NCBI GenBank assembly: GCA_023430315.1
Contig: JAEZAW010000286.1
Coordinates: 1 to 47,568, forward strand
Length of the DNA stretch: 47,568 bases
Origin: Pseudomonadota bacterium
Lineage (GTDB): Bacteria; Pseudomonadota; Alphaproteobacteria; Rhizobiales; Hyphomicrobiaceae
Direction: 5' to 3'
Shown: positions 34,401 to 43,649 of the stretch, in pieces
How the letters are laid out: every line of letters starts with the position of its first letter
Position numbering within the stretch: position 1 is the first letter of the stretch
Position numbers and translations under genes: made by a program
The notes under the pieces: generated by a model
Seen by the model: only the letters and a program-made list of their open reading frames with translations
The model's database searches: none
What the model was told of the DNA's origin: nothing

Positions 34401-35169
34401 GCAGTTCCTTTCCGAGGTAAGCCTCGATCACTTGCGGATTGTCGCGAACTTCCGCTGGCGTTCCATCGGCTATAACATTGCCGAAATTCATCACCGTGAC
34501 CTTGTCGCAGACATCCATCACCAAGCGGATGACGTGCTCGATGAGAAGGAGGGTCACTCCCTTCTCTGTGCGAATTCGCCTGAGCAGCGTGTCGAACTCG
34601 GCAAGGCGGTTGAGGCTCAGGCCTACGGCCGGCTCATCGAGCAGGACGATTTTGGGCTCGCCGATGAGCGTGCGCGCAATCTCCACCACACGCTGTTGGC
34701 CGAACGACAATGCCGTGCCAGGCCGATCGGCAAACTGCCCCATGCCGACGAAATCGAGCGCGCGACGCGCCTCTTCTTCGATGTGCCGTTCCTCCGCGCG
34801 CGACTTCGCGAGGCCGAGACCGGCGCTGAGGAAATCGGTCGTACTGCGGCGATGCAGGCCCGTCATCAGGTTCTCGAGAACGGTCATGCCCGAGAAAAGC
34901 TGCGACGTCTGAAATGTGCGCCCGAGGCCGAGACGAGCGATCTCGCTCGTCTTTTTGCCGACGACGGATACACCGTCCAGTGTGAGGTTGCCCTTGGATG
35001 GGCGATAGATACCGCAGATGACATTGAGCAGCGTCGTCTTGCCTGCGCCGTTCGGGCCAATGAGTCCGCGGATCTCGCCTGGCTGCACATCGAGGTGGAC
35101 GCCATCGAGGACCGTCAGGCCTCCAAAACTCACGCCGACATCACGGATCGAGAGGATCGGAGCCGTCAT
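34378..35169 (-). CDS. livG: HAAT importer ATPase LivG (third transporter)
   Basis: A 263-residue ABC ATPase with Walker A GPNGAGKTT, signature LSFGQQRVVEIART and Walker B IVLLDEPAVGLSL, ending with the LivG-typical VIEAYLGKE and a short tail. Its start overlaps the livM stop (ATGA at 35166-35169). It partners LivF to drive uptake by the third transporter. Confidence 0.94.
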   Translation of the reverse strand: MTAPILSIRDVGVSFGGLTVLDGVHLDVQPGEIRGLIGPNGAGKTTLLNVICGIYRPSKGNLTLDGVSVVGKKTSEIARLGLGRTFQTSQLFSGMTVLENLMTGLHRRSTTDFLSAGLGLAKSRAEERHIEEEARRALDFVGMGQFADRPGTALSFGQQRVVEIARTLIGEPKIVLLDEPAVGLSLNRLAEFDTLLRRIRTEKGVTLLLIEHVIRLVMDVCDKVTVMNFGNVIADGTPAEVRDNPQVIEAYLGKELRARSSAS

Positions 35170-36176
35170 TGCGCGGGCTTCTCTACGGTGGCGGCGATTG
35201 GCGGCGCATCAGCCTCGGCTTCACGCTTGGGATTGCGCAGAGGCTCATCCCAGCCTGCCACATACCGGCGCAGCACCGAAACAATGCCGCCCCTCAGGAA
35301 GATGACGAACAACACGAGCAGGCCACCGAAGACGACTTCCTGGGCACCCTTGACCTCTCGCAGAGCTTCCAGGAGCAGAATGACGGTCCCGGCACCAAGC
35401 AGCGATCCAGCGATCGAGCCGATGCCGCCGATCACGATCATGGCCTTCTGCAGGACCATCTGAAAGAGGTCGTAGCCCTCGGGCGAGACGAAGTTGAGCA
35501 TCTGCGAGTAAAGCCCGCCCGCCGTGCCCGCATAAAAGCCGCTGATGCCGAAAGCCAAGGCTTTGTAGCGCAACAAGTCGACACCAAGAGACGAGGCAGC
35601 GGGCTCACTATCGCGCACGGCGACGAAGGCGCGACCGATGCGTGAGGCGATCACATTCTGCGCGAAGATCACGAACGCGATCACGATAACGAGGCTCAGA
35701 TAGTAGAGGCCAACCGGCTTCGAGATCGGCAAGGGATCGAACGAGATGCGCGGCGTCTTGAAGCCACCAGCTCCGAACGTGATCTTTTCCCAGTGCAGGA
35801 AAACCCACTGGGTGAACTGAGCAAATGCGAGCGTCGACAGCGCGAGATAGAGACCGCTCAGGCGCAGAGCCGGCAATGCGAGCGTGAGCCCGATCACGGT
35901 TGCGACAAGCGCACCACAGGGGAAGGCAAGCCAGAAGGGAAAGCTGAAGTGCACCTGCAGGAGACCCGTGGTGTAGGCTCCGATACCGAACATCGCGGCA
36001 TTGGCAAATGCGAGCTGGCCCGCATAGCCGACGAGAATATTGAGGCCGATGGCGAGCAGCGCATAAATGAGCACCAAGTTCGCGACGAAGAGATGATACG
36101 CGTTGGCGAAGGCTGGGATCACGCACGCAATAGCTGCGAGGAGCAGGAAGACATTGCGGCGACCGAGAAGAGCCAC
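35166..36176 (-). CDS. livM: HAAT importer permease LivM (third transporter)
   Basis: A 336-residue inner-membrane permease with the LivM landmarks GLNILVGYAGQLAFANAAMFGIGAY (about residues 43-67) and AVRDSEPAASSLGV in the cytoplasmic coupling region. The start is a GTG (36174-36176) two bases after the livH stop, with a strong GAGGAGGG site. A charged tail of about 25 residues (from RNPKREAEADAPP) extends beyond the last membrane segment and ends at the livG overlap. Confidence 0.93.
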   Translation of the reverse strand: MALLGRRNVFLLLAAIACVIPAFANAYHLFVANLVLIYALLAIGLNILVGYAGQLAFANAAMFGIGAYTTGLLQVHFSFPFWLAFPCGALVATVIGLTLALPALRLSGLYLALSTLAFAQFTQWVFLHWEKITFGAGGFKTPRISFDPLPISKPVGLYYLSLVIVIAFVIFAQNVIASRIGRAFVAVRDSEPAASSLGVDLLRYKALAFGISGFYAGTAGGLYSQMLNFVSPEGYDLFQMVLQKAMIVIGGIGSIAGSLLGAGTVILLLEALREVKGAQEVVFGGLLVLFVIFLRGGIVSVLRRYVAGWDEPLRNPKREAEADAPPIAATVEKPAQ

Positions 36177-36178
36177 GC

Positions 36179-37057
36179 TCAGACCCTCCTCGCTTGATAG
36201 AAGCTCAACAGACCGGTCGGACGCACGATCAAGACGATCATAATCATAATGAAAGCCGAGACCTCCATCACGCTCGAGTGGATGTAGCCACCGGCGAGAG
36301 CTTCGACGATACCCACGAGAAAGCCGCCAAGCACGGCGCCCGGCAGGCTAGCCAGCCCTCCGAGAACGGCAGCAGCAAAGCCCTTGATGAAGAAGCTGAA
36401 GCCCATGTCCGGATAGAGCAGCGTCAATGGTGCTGCCAGCACCGCGGCGGCCGCGGCAACGGCCGCCCCCGTGCCGAAGGCCAACGTGTAGATGCGATCC
36501 GTGCGAATGCCGACGAGTGTCGCGGCCTTTTTGTTGTCGGCGGTCGCTTGCATCATCTTTCCCAAGCGCGAATAGCGGAAGAAGGCCGCAAAGGCGATCA
36601 TGATGGCAACCGCGCCAAGGAAGGCGACAATCTGCTGTGGAATGATAAGAACGGGACCGACCATGATCGGGTCCGGCGATGTGATGGGCGGAAACGACAG
36701 ATAGTCCGATTTACCGCCCCATATAATTCTCGCGGCTCCCTTCAGAACGAAGGAGATGCCGACTGTCGCAAGAACAATGGCGATGACGTCCGACGTCTTC
36801 ACAGGACGGAATGCCACTCGGTCGATCGTGAGGCCGAGAGCAAACCCGGCAAGTACCGTCACGAGGAATGACGGCAGATAGCCAAGACCGAACTGCACAT
36901 GCAGGCTCCATGCAATGAAGCCGCTGAACATGAACAGCTCGCCTTGACTGAAGTTGAGTATGCCAGTGGCCTTATTGACGACGACGAGGCCGAGAGCGAC
37001 GAGAGCGTAGAGCGCCCCCGTCGTCACGCCGCTCAACAGCAGATAGCTGAGAAGCAT
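36179..37057 (-). CDS. livH: HAAT importer permease LivH (third transporter)
   Basis: A 292-residue LivH permease beginning with the pattern LLSGVTTGALYALVALGLVVVNKATGILNFSQGELFM and ending RPTGLLSFYQ. It starts at ATG 37055-37057, nine bases past the binding-protein stop; a TTG three bases earlier is a less likely start. There is no clear ribosome binding site, so it may depend on coupling with the preceding gene. Confidence 0.92.
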   Translation of the reverse strand: MLLSYLLLSGVTTGALYALVALGLVVVNKATGILNFSQGELFMFSGFIAWSLHVQFGLGYLPSFLVTVLAGFALGLTIDRVAFRPVKTSDVIAIVLATVGISFVLKGAARIIWGGKSDYLSFPPITSPDPIMVGPVLIIPQQIVAFLGAVAIMIAFAAFFRYSRLGKMMQATADNKKAATLVGIRTDRIYTLAFGTGAAVAAAAAVLAAPLTLLYPDMGFSFFIKGFAAAVLGGLASLPGAVLGGFLVGIVEALAGGYIHSSVMEVSAFIMIMIVLIVRPTGLLSFYQARRV

Positions 37058-37066
37058 CAAGACTGA

Positions 37067-38251
37067 CTACTCGACCTTGGTGACACCGATGACCTTCACT
37101 GGTCCACCCGGCGCCTTAGAAATCCACACCGGGAACTTGTTGCAGCGATGATCCGTCTCCGAGCATGAGATCGGCCCACCGTAAACATCGATCTTGAAGT
37201 CCTTGACGCCTGCCAGCGCTGCAATCAGCTTCTCACGCGTGAGGTCCGGGCCGGCGCGCTTGATGCCTTCGACCAACAGCTGTGCAGAGCCGACGCCAAA
37301 CAGATTGAATACCGAAAGCCTATCGCCGGGAAACTTCGCTTCGACCAGCTTGCGCCACTTGTCGACTTCGACATCGTCCGGGACGTGCTTCACCATCGAG
37401 ATGGTAACGAAGCGCGCTGTCGCACCTTGCACACCGACCTGCTCTTCGAAGGCTGCCGGATCGGCAATACCGGATTGTCCGACCAGCAGCGGTTTGAATG
37501 CCAGTTTCTGCGCATCGCGGAGGAAGATGGCGGCCGGCTTGGGAAACAGGACAATGATCACCGTATCCGCGCCCGCAGCTTTCAGACGCAGGACCTGGGC
37601 CGTCGCATCATTCGCGTCCGGCGTCATCTCCTCATCGGCGATCGGCGTGATGCCCTTCTTCTTGAATTCCTCCATGAGAGGCGTGTAGCGCGAGCGCCCC
37701 CACGCATCGCGCATGGAAACGACCGCAATCTTTTTACCGCCCTGCTCGAGCGCGTAGGCAAGCTGAGCCTGGCTCTCGATGCTCGCGGTCAGAGCAGCGG
37801 TGAATATGTTGGGTGCGGTCGGCGTCGATACGCCATCGGCCACCGAGGCTACGTTGACGAAGGGGATCTTCGCCTGCTCGATGTTATCGCGGGCAGCCAG
37901 CGTCGCATTGCTGCATCCGCCGCCGATCAGCGCGAATACCTGATCTTGATGGATAAGCTTCTGCGTCGCGGCAATGGCAGCTGCGGGATCGCACCGATCG
38001 TCCTCTCGAATGAGAACCAGTTTACGGCCATTGATACCCCCAGCGGCATTGATTTCGTCGAAGACGACCTCGATGCCGTTCATGGCAATCTTGCCGTAAA
38101 GGTATCCCGGTCCTGTCAAAGCACCGAAAGTTCCGATCTTGATCGTATCAGCCGTCAGCCCAGGCTGCTGGGCAAGCGACGGGCTGATGCCGCCAAGACA
38201 GAGGAGAGCTCCGGTTGTGAGCAACTTGGCCGCCAGCTTTCGATCAAACAT
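37067..38251 (-). CDS. HAAT-family periplasmic substrate-binding protein (third transporter)
   Basis: A 394-residue exported binding protein heading the third importer operon. The signal peptide is about residues 1-27 (ending SPSLA, before QQPGLTADTIKIGTFGALTG). Four cysteines in the mature protein, near DDRCDP, GGGCSN, SCSETDHRC and similar, could form disulfides. The ATG at 38249-38251 has GAGGAAT upstream; a longer frame is rejected. It lies near the plus-strand hydantoinase-like operon, so its ligand may be the substrate of that pathway, which is an inference from position. Confidence 0.93.
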   Translation of the reverse strand: MFDRKLAAKLLTTGALLCLGGISPSLAQQPGLTADTIKIGTFGALTGPGYLYGKIAMNGIEVVFDEINAAGGINGRKLVLIREDDRCDPAAAIAATQKLIHQDQVFALIGGGCSNATLAARDNIEQAKIPFVNVASVADGVSTPTAPNIFTAALTASIESQAQLAYALEQGGKKIAVVSMRDAWGRSRYTPLMEEFKKKGITPIADEEMTPDANDATAQVLRLKAAGADTVIIVLFPKPAAIFLRDAQKLAFKPLLVGQSGIADPAAFEEQVGVQGATARFVTISMVKHVPDDVEVDKWRKLVEAKFPGDRLSVFNLFGVGSAQLLVEGIKRAGPDLTREKLIAALAGVKDFKIDVYGGPISCSETDHRCNKFPVWISKAPGGPVKVIGVTKVE

Positions 38252-38300
38252 CACATGATTCCTCGCTGTACGATGCGAACTGCGTTCGAGATCCACACTG

Positions 38301-38648
38301 TTACGCAGCTTGCCGCTGCTGACTGCTTTTTGGATACCGGCTTAGTTTCTGAGGCAGCGAAATCAGCGCGTCGTTGCTCCGCATTCCTGGACGAAAGTTC
38401 TCGATCAGGACACCGGCTCCGTCAACGAGCGCGAGGAACGAATGCCGAGCATCCGCTGCCTTAAGATCGAGCTGTAGGGAACGCGTACTGTGGCTCAACG
38501 GCATGAGTGGCGCACTTTCGACGCCTTCTCCCGGATGCTTGAGCGGGATGACGTCAGCGTCGCGATCCATGAGCCGCACGGCGCACCATGGCCCGGACAG
38601 ATAGCTCGACAGATCGAGAACCGTCAGTTCTTCCAGCACCCCTGCCAT
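38301..38648 (-). pseudogene. Remnant of a class III CoA-transferase (CaiB/BaiF)
   Basis: A 115-codon open frame whose first 40 residues (LEELTVLDLSSYLSGPWCA, then ADVIPLKHPGEG) match the N-terminus of CaiB/BaiF CoA-transferases. Later residues match the region RSLQLDLKAADARHSFLALVDGAGVLIENFRPGM. The roughly 20-residue stretch normally between these blocks is shortened, and the remaining 300 residues, including the catalytic Asp, are missing. Usual length is about 400. It reads towards the third transporter operon and is divergent from the enoyl-CoA hydratase gene. It appears to be a decayed partner of that pathway; a new short function cannot be excluded. Confidence 0.75.
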
Positions 38649-38720
38649 CGAGCATTCCCTGCCATCTCGGTTTGGATATTGTACACAGAATGCAAATGCC
38701 GCATAGTACGTTTTGTGGGC

Positions 38721-39544
38721 GTGTTGCCTCCCACGGCGTCACAAGGGTCGATCGAATTGCGGCTTCCGAGTACCGATATCGTCGTGACTGTCGGCGCCAA
38801 CGGCATCGCAGTCGTCACGCTCAACCGCCCTGCGAAGCGCAACGCCGTCAGCCTCGCCATGTGGCGGGATCTCGAGAGCGTCTATAAGGATTTGGCGAGC
38901 CGCGACGTCCGAGTGGTCATTCTCACTGGTGCCGGCGGAAACTTCTGTGCCGGCGCCGACATCTCCGAATTTCCCACGGTGCGCGCCGACGCCGAGGCGG
39001 GTCGCATCTATGAGGCGGCAGCGGAGGCCGCAACCTCGCCATACGCGACTTCCCGCGCCCAACCATCGCGGCCATCTCCGGTTATGGAGTCGGCGGCGGG
39101 TGCGGGCTCGCACTGAGCTGTGATTTCCGCGTGGCAGATGCCTCGGCGCAAATGGGGATACCAGCCGCCCGTCTCGGCATCGTCTACAGCACACTCGACT
39201 GCAAGCTCCTCTATCGCCAAGTGGGGCTGGCAAATGCGAAGCGCGTCCTGTTTTCCGGCAAGTTCTTTGGTCTCGCCGACTGCATGGCTATGGGGCTCGT
39301 GGATATCGAAGCGGAAGGCGATGCCCTTTCGGCCGCTCACGCCTTCGCCGAGGAACTCATTGCGGGGGCACCGCTATCTCAAGAGGGCGCGAAGTTCATC
39401 CTCGAGGCCATCGACGCTGGCGAAGCCACGACGCGCGAGGCGGAGATCACTGCGCTGATCGACCGTTCAATGAACAGCGCCGACTACCGCGAGGGTGGGC
39501 AGGCCTTCATCGAAAAGCGCAAGCCCGTATTCGTTGGGCGGTAA
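38721..39544 (+). pseudogene. Enoyl-CoA hydratase/isomerase (crotonase) gene, frameshifted
   Basis: A crotonase-family gene split by a one-base loss near 39035. The first part carries AVVTLNRPAKRNAVSLAMW and the oxyanion-hole motif GAGGNFCAGADISEF. The second resumes with the region GYGVGGGCGLALSCDFRVAD and runs to the normal C-terminus (GGQAFIEKRKPVF). Changing AACCTCGCC to AACCCTCGCC restores the frame and the expected T-L-A-I-R-D-F sequence; the rebuilt protein of about 270 residues has normal length. No in-frame ATG is available, and a GTG near 38721 is the most likely start. It lies 18 bases before hyuA, so it belongs to that operon. Sequencing error is as likely as true inactivation. 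Confidence 0.78.
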
Positions 39545-39562
39545 TTCAAAGGAACACTTGGT

Positions 39563-41581
39563 ATGGCGTGGTTGGGTGTCGACGTCGGCGGGACATTCAC
39601 GGATCTCGTGCTGTTCGATCAAGAAGCCGGCCGGCTCGAGGTCATAAAGACGCCGTCGACGCCGAAAAATCAGGCCGATGGCATTCTGACGGGGATCGGG
39701 AAGCTGGGTATCGCAGCTTCCAGCCTCCAGCGCTTCGCCCACGGCACCACAGTCGCCACGAACACCGCTCTCGAGCGCAATGGCTCGAAAATGGTCGTCC
39801 TGGTGACGCGCGGTCACAAGGACGTGCTGGTGGTCGGTCGCGGCAATCGCATGGCGATGTATAATATAAAGGCACCGCCCCTTCAGCCGCTCATCCCACG
39901 CTCCCGCTGCATCGAGATCGATGAGCGTCTGCGCGTTGACGGCTCGGTCTTGCGACCACTCGACGAGGCACAAGTCGAGGCGATCGCCGAGCAACTGGCC
40001 AATGATGGCGTGGAGGCTGTGGCCATCTGCTTTCTTCATGCTTACGCCAATCCCGACCATGAGCGGCGATGTGCGGAGATCATCTCCCGCAGGCTTCCGC
40101 AATCGACCGTCACGTTCTCGGCCGAGGTTCTTCCCGAGTACCGCGAGTACGAGCGCTTTTCGACCACCGCGCTGAACGCCTACGTAGCGCCGCGCATGCG
40201 CAGTTATCTCGGCGCCCTGCGCGGGAGGCTCAGCGAAGCGGGCATGACGTCTTCGCTCGCCATCATGACGTCGAATGGCGGCTCCCTGCCGGCGACGCGT
40301 GTGGAGGAGCTGCCTGTTCTTTCCATGCTGTCCGGCCCCGCCGCTGGTGTTATCGCGGCTAGCCACATCGGTCGTGCCGCAGGATTTCCCTCTCTGATCA
40401 CCTGCGACATGGGTGGCACATCGTCGGATGTCTGCCTCCTGCGCGACGGCGACTACGGCATGACGACCGAGGGCCGTGTCGGCGCCTTCCCGGTGAAGAT
40501 CCGGCAAATCGACATCCACTCCATTGCGACGGCAGGCGGAAGCATCGCCAGCCTCGGGACCGGCGGCTTTTTGTCCGTCGGACCGCGCTCTGCCGGAAGC
40601 TTTCCCGGCCCCGCTTGCTACGGCCGCGGCGGCACCGAGGCGACGGTCACCGACGCCAATGTCGTCCTTGGCCGACTTGGTATCGAGCGGCCACTCGGTG
40701 GGCAGATCGTTCTCGACCGCGCTGCATCTCTCAAGGTCGTGACGCGACTTGGCGAGCAGCTCAATCTCGATCCGCAAGCCATGGCCGAGGGCATATTGCG
40801 CATTGCGACGGTATCGCTCGCCGGCGCCATCAAGGAAATCTCCGTCGTGCGCGGCATTGATCCGCGCGACTTCGCGCTACTTCCTTTCGGTGGCGGGGGC
40901 GCACTGCACGCTGCCGATGTCGCGGACGAGCTCGGCATGAAAACCATTCTAGTGCCCCCCTTCCCCGGCAACTTCTCGGCACTCGGACTGCTGATCGCAG
41001 ACTTCAGGCGCGATCTCGTACGGACGCGCGTTTCGACCACGAACACGACAACGATCCCCGACGTGCGCGACGCCCTGCAAGCCCTCCTTCAAGACGCTGA
41101 CACCGAGTTGTCGAAGGCCGGTTATGGCCCTGATCGTCGCCGCTCCGCAGCAAGCTTGGATATGCGCTACGCTGGGCAATCCTTTGAGCTATCCGTACCT
41201 ATAGCGCTCGATGTCGCCGAGATGAGAAGCATCGAGGAGGCCTTCGAGAAGGTCTACACGGCGCGCTATGGCGGCACGATGCAAGCTGAGGTCGAGATCG
41301 TCAGCTACCGCATTGCAGCCTGGGGTCTGTCCGAAAAGCCAACGCTACCGAGCATCGATGATGAGGGGCGCTCGCGGGAGGCAGCGGCTGTGCGCGTCTC
41401 TGCCGTCGTTTTTGGCGGCAAGCCCCACGACACGCCCATCTTCAATCGGGATCTACTGCCACTTGGCGTTCCGATATCCGGCCCTGCTGTCATCGAGGAG
41501 GCCGGTTCATCGACAATTGTCCCACCCGATTGGAATGTCTCACTCGATAGCACTGGCTGCCTCATCATGCGGCGTACCTGA
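39563..41581 (+). CDS. hyuA: Hydantoinase/oxoprolinase family subunit A (HyuA-like)
   Basis: A 672-residue ATP-dependent subunit of the hydantoinase/5-oxoprolinase/acetone carboxylase superfamily. The N-terminal phosphate-binding motif of the ASKHA fold is LGVDVGGTFTDLVL (residues 4-17), and the second nucleotide motif is DMGGTSSDVCL (about residues 283-293). The family cleaves or carboxylates cyclic imides, oxoproline, ketones or aromatic acetophenones at the cost of ATP, so the substrate is open. The ATG at 39563 has AAAGGAA upstream. It pairs with the following hyuB-like gene, as in all such enzymes, and follows an enoyl-CoA hydratase gene. Confidence 0.93.
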   Translation: MAWLGVDVGGTFTDLVLFDQEAGRLEVIKTPSTPKNQADGILTGIGKLGIAASSLQRFAHGTTVATNTALERNGSKMVVLVTRGHKDVLVVGRGNRMAMYNIKAPPLQPLIPRSRCIEIDERLRVDGSVLRPLDEAQVEAIAEQLANDGVEAVAICFLHAYANPDHERRCAEIISRRLPQSTVTFSAEVLPEYREYERFSTTALNAYVAPRMRSYLGALRGRLSEAGMTSSLAIMTSNGGSLPATRVEELPVLSMLSGPAAGVIAASHIGRAAGFPSLITCDMGGTSSDVCLLRDGDYGMTTEGRVGAFPVKIRQIDIHSIATAGGSIASLGTGGFLSVGPRSAGSFPGPACYGRGGTEATVTDANVVLGRLGIERPLGGQIVLDRAASLKVVTRLGEQLNLDPQAMAEGILRIATVSLAGAIKEISVVRGIDPRDFALLPFGGGGALHAADVADELGMKTILVPPFPGNFSALGLLIADFRRDLVRTRVSTTNTTTIPDVRDALQALLQDADTELSKAGYGPDRRRSAASLDMRYAGQSFELSVPIALDVAEMRSIEEAFEKVYTARYGGTMQAEVEIVSYRIAAWGLSEKPTLPSIDDEGRSREAAAVRVSAVVFGGKPHDTPIFNRDLLPLGVPISGPAVIEEAGSSTIVPPDWNVSLDSTGCLIMRRT

Positions 41582-41592
41582 GGAACAAGTTC

Positions 41593-43647
41593 GTGGCCAT
41601 CGACCCCATTACCCTCGAAGTACTGACGCAGGCCTTGATCTCGACCGTCCGTGAGATGCGCGCAACTGTATGCCGCACGGCCAGCTCCGTCGCGATCTAC
41701 GATGCAAAGGATTTCTCGTGCGGCCTCTTTGCGCCGGACAGCCAGGTCGTCGCTCAGTCGGAGGACATCGGCTCGCACGTGGTGCCACTGCCCTGGTCCG
41801 TCCGCACGGCCATGGAGAAGCTCGGCGCAACGCTGAGGCCCGGCGACGTCATACTCGCCAACGATCCTTACACAGGCGGCACGCATCTCAATGATGTCAC
41901 GGTCATTTATCCCGTATTCCAAGGCGACAAGCTGATTTTCTTCCCCGCGGTGCGCGCACACTGGGCTGATGTCGGCGGCATGGTTCCTGGGAGCATGTCA
42001 GGCAAAGCTACGGAGATCTATCAGGAAGGCATTCGCATCCCGCCCATCAAGATCATTGAAGGCGGGCGTGTGAATGAAGCCGCGCAGGAGCTGCTTCTCG
42101 CCAACATGCGCGTGCCTGAAGAGCGCCTCGGCGATTTGAATGCGAGTTTCGCCGCCTGCCGTGTCGCCGAGAAGCGCATCCACGAGATCTGCGCCCGCTA
42201 CGGCATTGATCAGCTTCTCGAAGCCGTTCGCCTGGATCTCGATCGTGCTGAAGCGCGCATGCGTGCCTGCATATCGGCACTTCCCAATGGCACATTCTTC
42301 TACGAGGACTATCTCGAAACATTCATGGGAGGAAAGTTCGAACCCCTCCTCATGCAGCTCGCGCTCACGATCGACGGCGATCGCATGATCGCGGACTTCA
42401 CCGGAACAGCCCCGCAGGTGCCCTTTCCAGTGAATTCAACGGCCGCTGTTTCGGCGGCATCGGTCTTCATCACGGTGAAATCCGTCTTCGATCCACAAGC
42501 GCCGCTCAACCAAGGCTCGTTCCGTCCGATCGAGGTGATTACGCCGCCGGGCACCATCGTCAACGTCCAGCGCCCCGCGCCCGCCGGTTCACACGGCGAG
42601 ATACGCAAGCGCGTGATTGCCACGATGGTCGGCGCACTCTCGCAGGTCGTGCCCGATCGCGTCGCCGGCGACACGTGCCGGACCTCGTTCCACAATCTCC
42701 TAGGCGGCCTCGATACACGCACAGGCCGGGAGTGGGTGCACTACGAATGGTCCGCTGGCGGCAATGGCGGATTTGCCGAGAACGATGGACCAAGTGCGAT
42801 GGCCCCCATCGACTGGGGCGATCTCGTAACTGTTCAATCCTCGGAAGTGCTCGAGCTCCGGATGCCGTTGCTCGTCGAAACGTCGCGCCTCGCCACCGAC
42901 TCCGGCGGCGCAGGGCGAAACCGCGGCGGGCTTTCCATGCAGCGTACTCTGCGCGTGCTAGCACCCGATACGCGCTACTCGCTTCTCTCCGATGGCGCGA
43001 TCGTTCCGGCATTCGGCGTTCTTGGCGGCCTCGCAGGATTTCCTGTCGGATCCTGGGTCGATCACGATGGCGAGGTCGAGAACTTCGACACACCAGGCAA
43101 AGTCGCAGGCCATCCAGTCGAGCAGGGAGCCGCCGTCGTCATTCGTTCCGCGGGAGGCGGAGGCTACGGGGATCCGACCGAGCGTGATCCCGCGCGTGTC
43201 GCGGAGGATGTTCGCGAGGGTTATGTCTCGAACGCCGCAGCACATCAGCTTTATGGCGTCGCACTCGACAAGGCAGGCGAACCAGACGCGGAGGCAACCA
43301 CAGCGTTGCGCAAACGTCTGAAAGAAAGTCGCTTCAAGCTCGTTGCCGTCGAGGATGCTTCGAGCTTCGAGGCGGGCAGCGTCAGTCGTCGGCGCATTGC
43401 CCGCATCAATCCCGCGGATGCCATCGAGGCGCGACTCAACGACGATGATGTGATCGAGATGGATGCGCGCAAGGCCGCGCCGCTCCGGGCTTGGTTGCGC
43501 ATCGATCCCAAAGTCGTTCGCGGGACACTGCCGATCGACGCGCGTGGTCTGACCATACTCAAAAGCCGGCTCGGTGATGAGCTGGAGCTCCGCGCCGTGC
43601 TGACCTCGGTACACCCACGTGTCGTCCTCGCGACAGCAGCGGAGTAG
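41593..43647 (+). CDS. hyuB: Hydantoinase/oxoprolinase family subunit B (HyuB-like) with C-terminal extension
   Basis: A 684-residue partner of the HyuA-like protein. It begins with the family pattern AIDPITLEVLTQALISTVREMRATVCRTASS, contains ANDPYTGGTHLNDVT (about residue 93) and ends its conserved core with GGGYGDPTERDPA (about residue 520). Beyond about residue 575 there is an extra stretch of about 110 residues (RRRIARINPADAIEARL, later RAWLRIDPKVVRGTLPID), making it longer than the usual 520-590. The extension has alternating beta-like character and could be an added substrate or subunit-docking domain. Translation starts at a GTG with GAGGAA upstream, 11 bases after hyuA. Confidence 0.92.
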   Translation: MAIDPITLEVLTQALISTVREMRATVCRTASSVAIYDAKDFSCGLFAPDSQVVAQSEDIGSHVVPLPWSVRTAMEKLGATLRPGDVILANDPYTGGTHLNDVTVIYPVFQGDKLIFFPAVRAHWADVGGMVPGSMSGKATEIYQEGIRIPPIKIIEGGRVNEAAQELLLANMRVPEERLGDLNASFAACRVAEKRIHEICARYGIDQLLEAVRLDLDRAEARMRACISALPNGTFFYEDYLETFMGGKFEPLLMQLALTIDGDRMIADFTGTAPQVPFPVNSTAAVSAASVFITVKSVFDPQAPLNQGSFRPIEVITPPGTIVNVQRPAPAGSHGEIRKRVIATMVGALSQVVPDRVAGDTCRTSFHNLLGGLDTRTGREWVHYEWSAGGNGGFAENDGPSAMAPIDWGDLVTVQSSEVLELRMPLLVETSRLATDSGGAGRNRGGLSMQRTLRVLAPDTRYSLLSDGAIVPAFGVLGGLAGFPVGSWVDHDGEVENFDTPGKVAGHPVEQGAAVVIRSAGGGGYGDPTERDPARVAEDVREGYVSNAAAHQLYGVALDKAGEPDAEATTALRKRLKESRFKLVAVEDASSFEAGSVSRRRIARINPADAIEARLNDDDVIEMDARKAAPLRAWLRIDPKVVRGTLPIDARGLTILKSRLGDELELRAVLTSVHPRVVLATAAE

Positions 43648-43649
43648 CC

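Noticed and set aside
38679..38707. TTGTAC-17-CATAGT as a promoter for the hydantoinase-like operon
   Set aside because: The spacing is right, but the -35 matches only 3 of 6 consensus bases, so it is too weak to list as a feature.
12990..39042. Programmed ribosomal frameshifting as the explanation for the two split genes
   Set aside because: Rejoining would need a -1 shift, but neither site has a slippery heptamer of the X-XXY-YYZ type or an evident downstream structure; a missing C explains both more simply.
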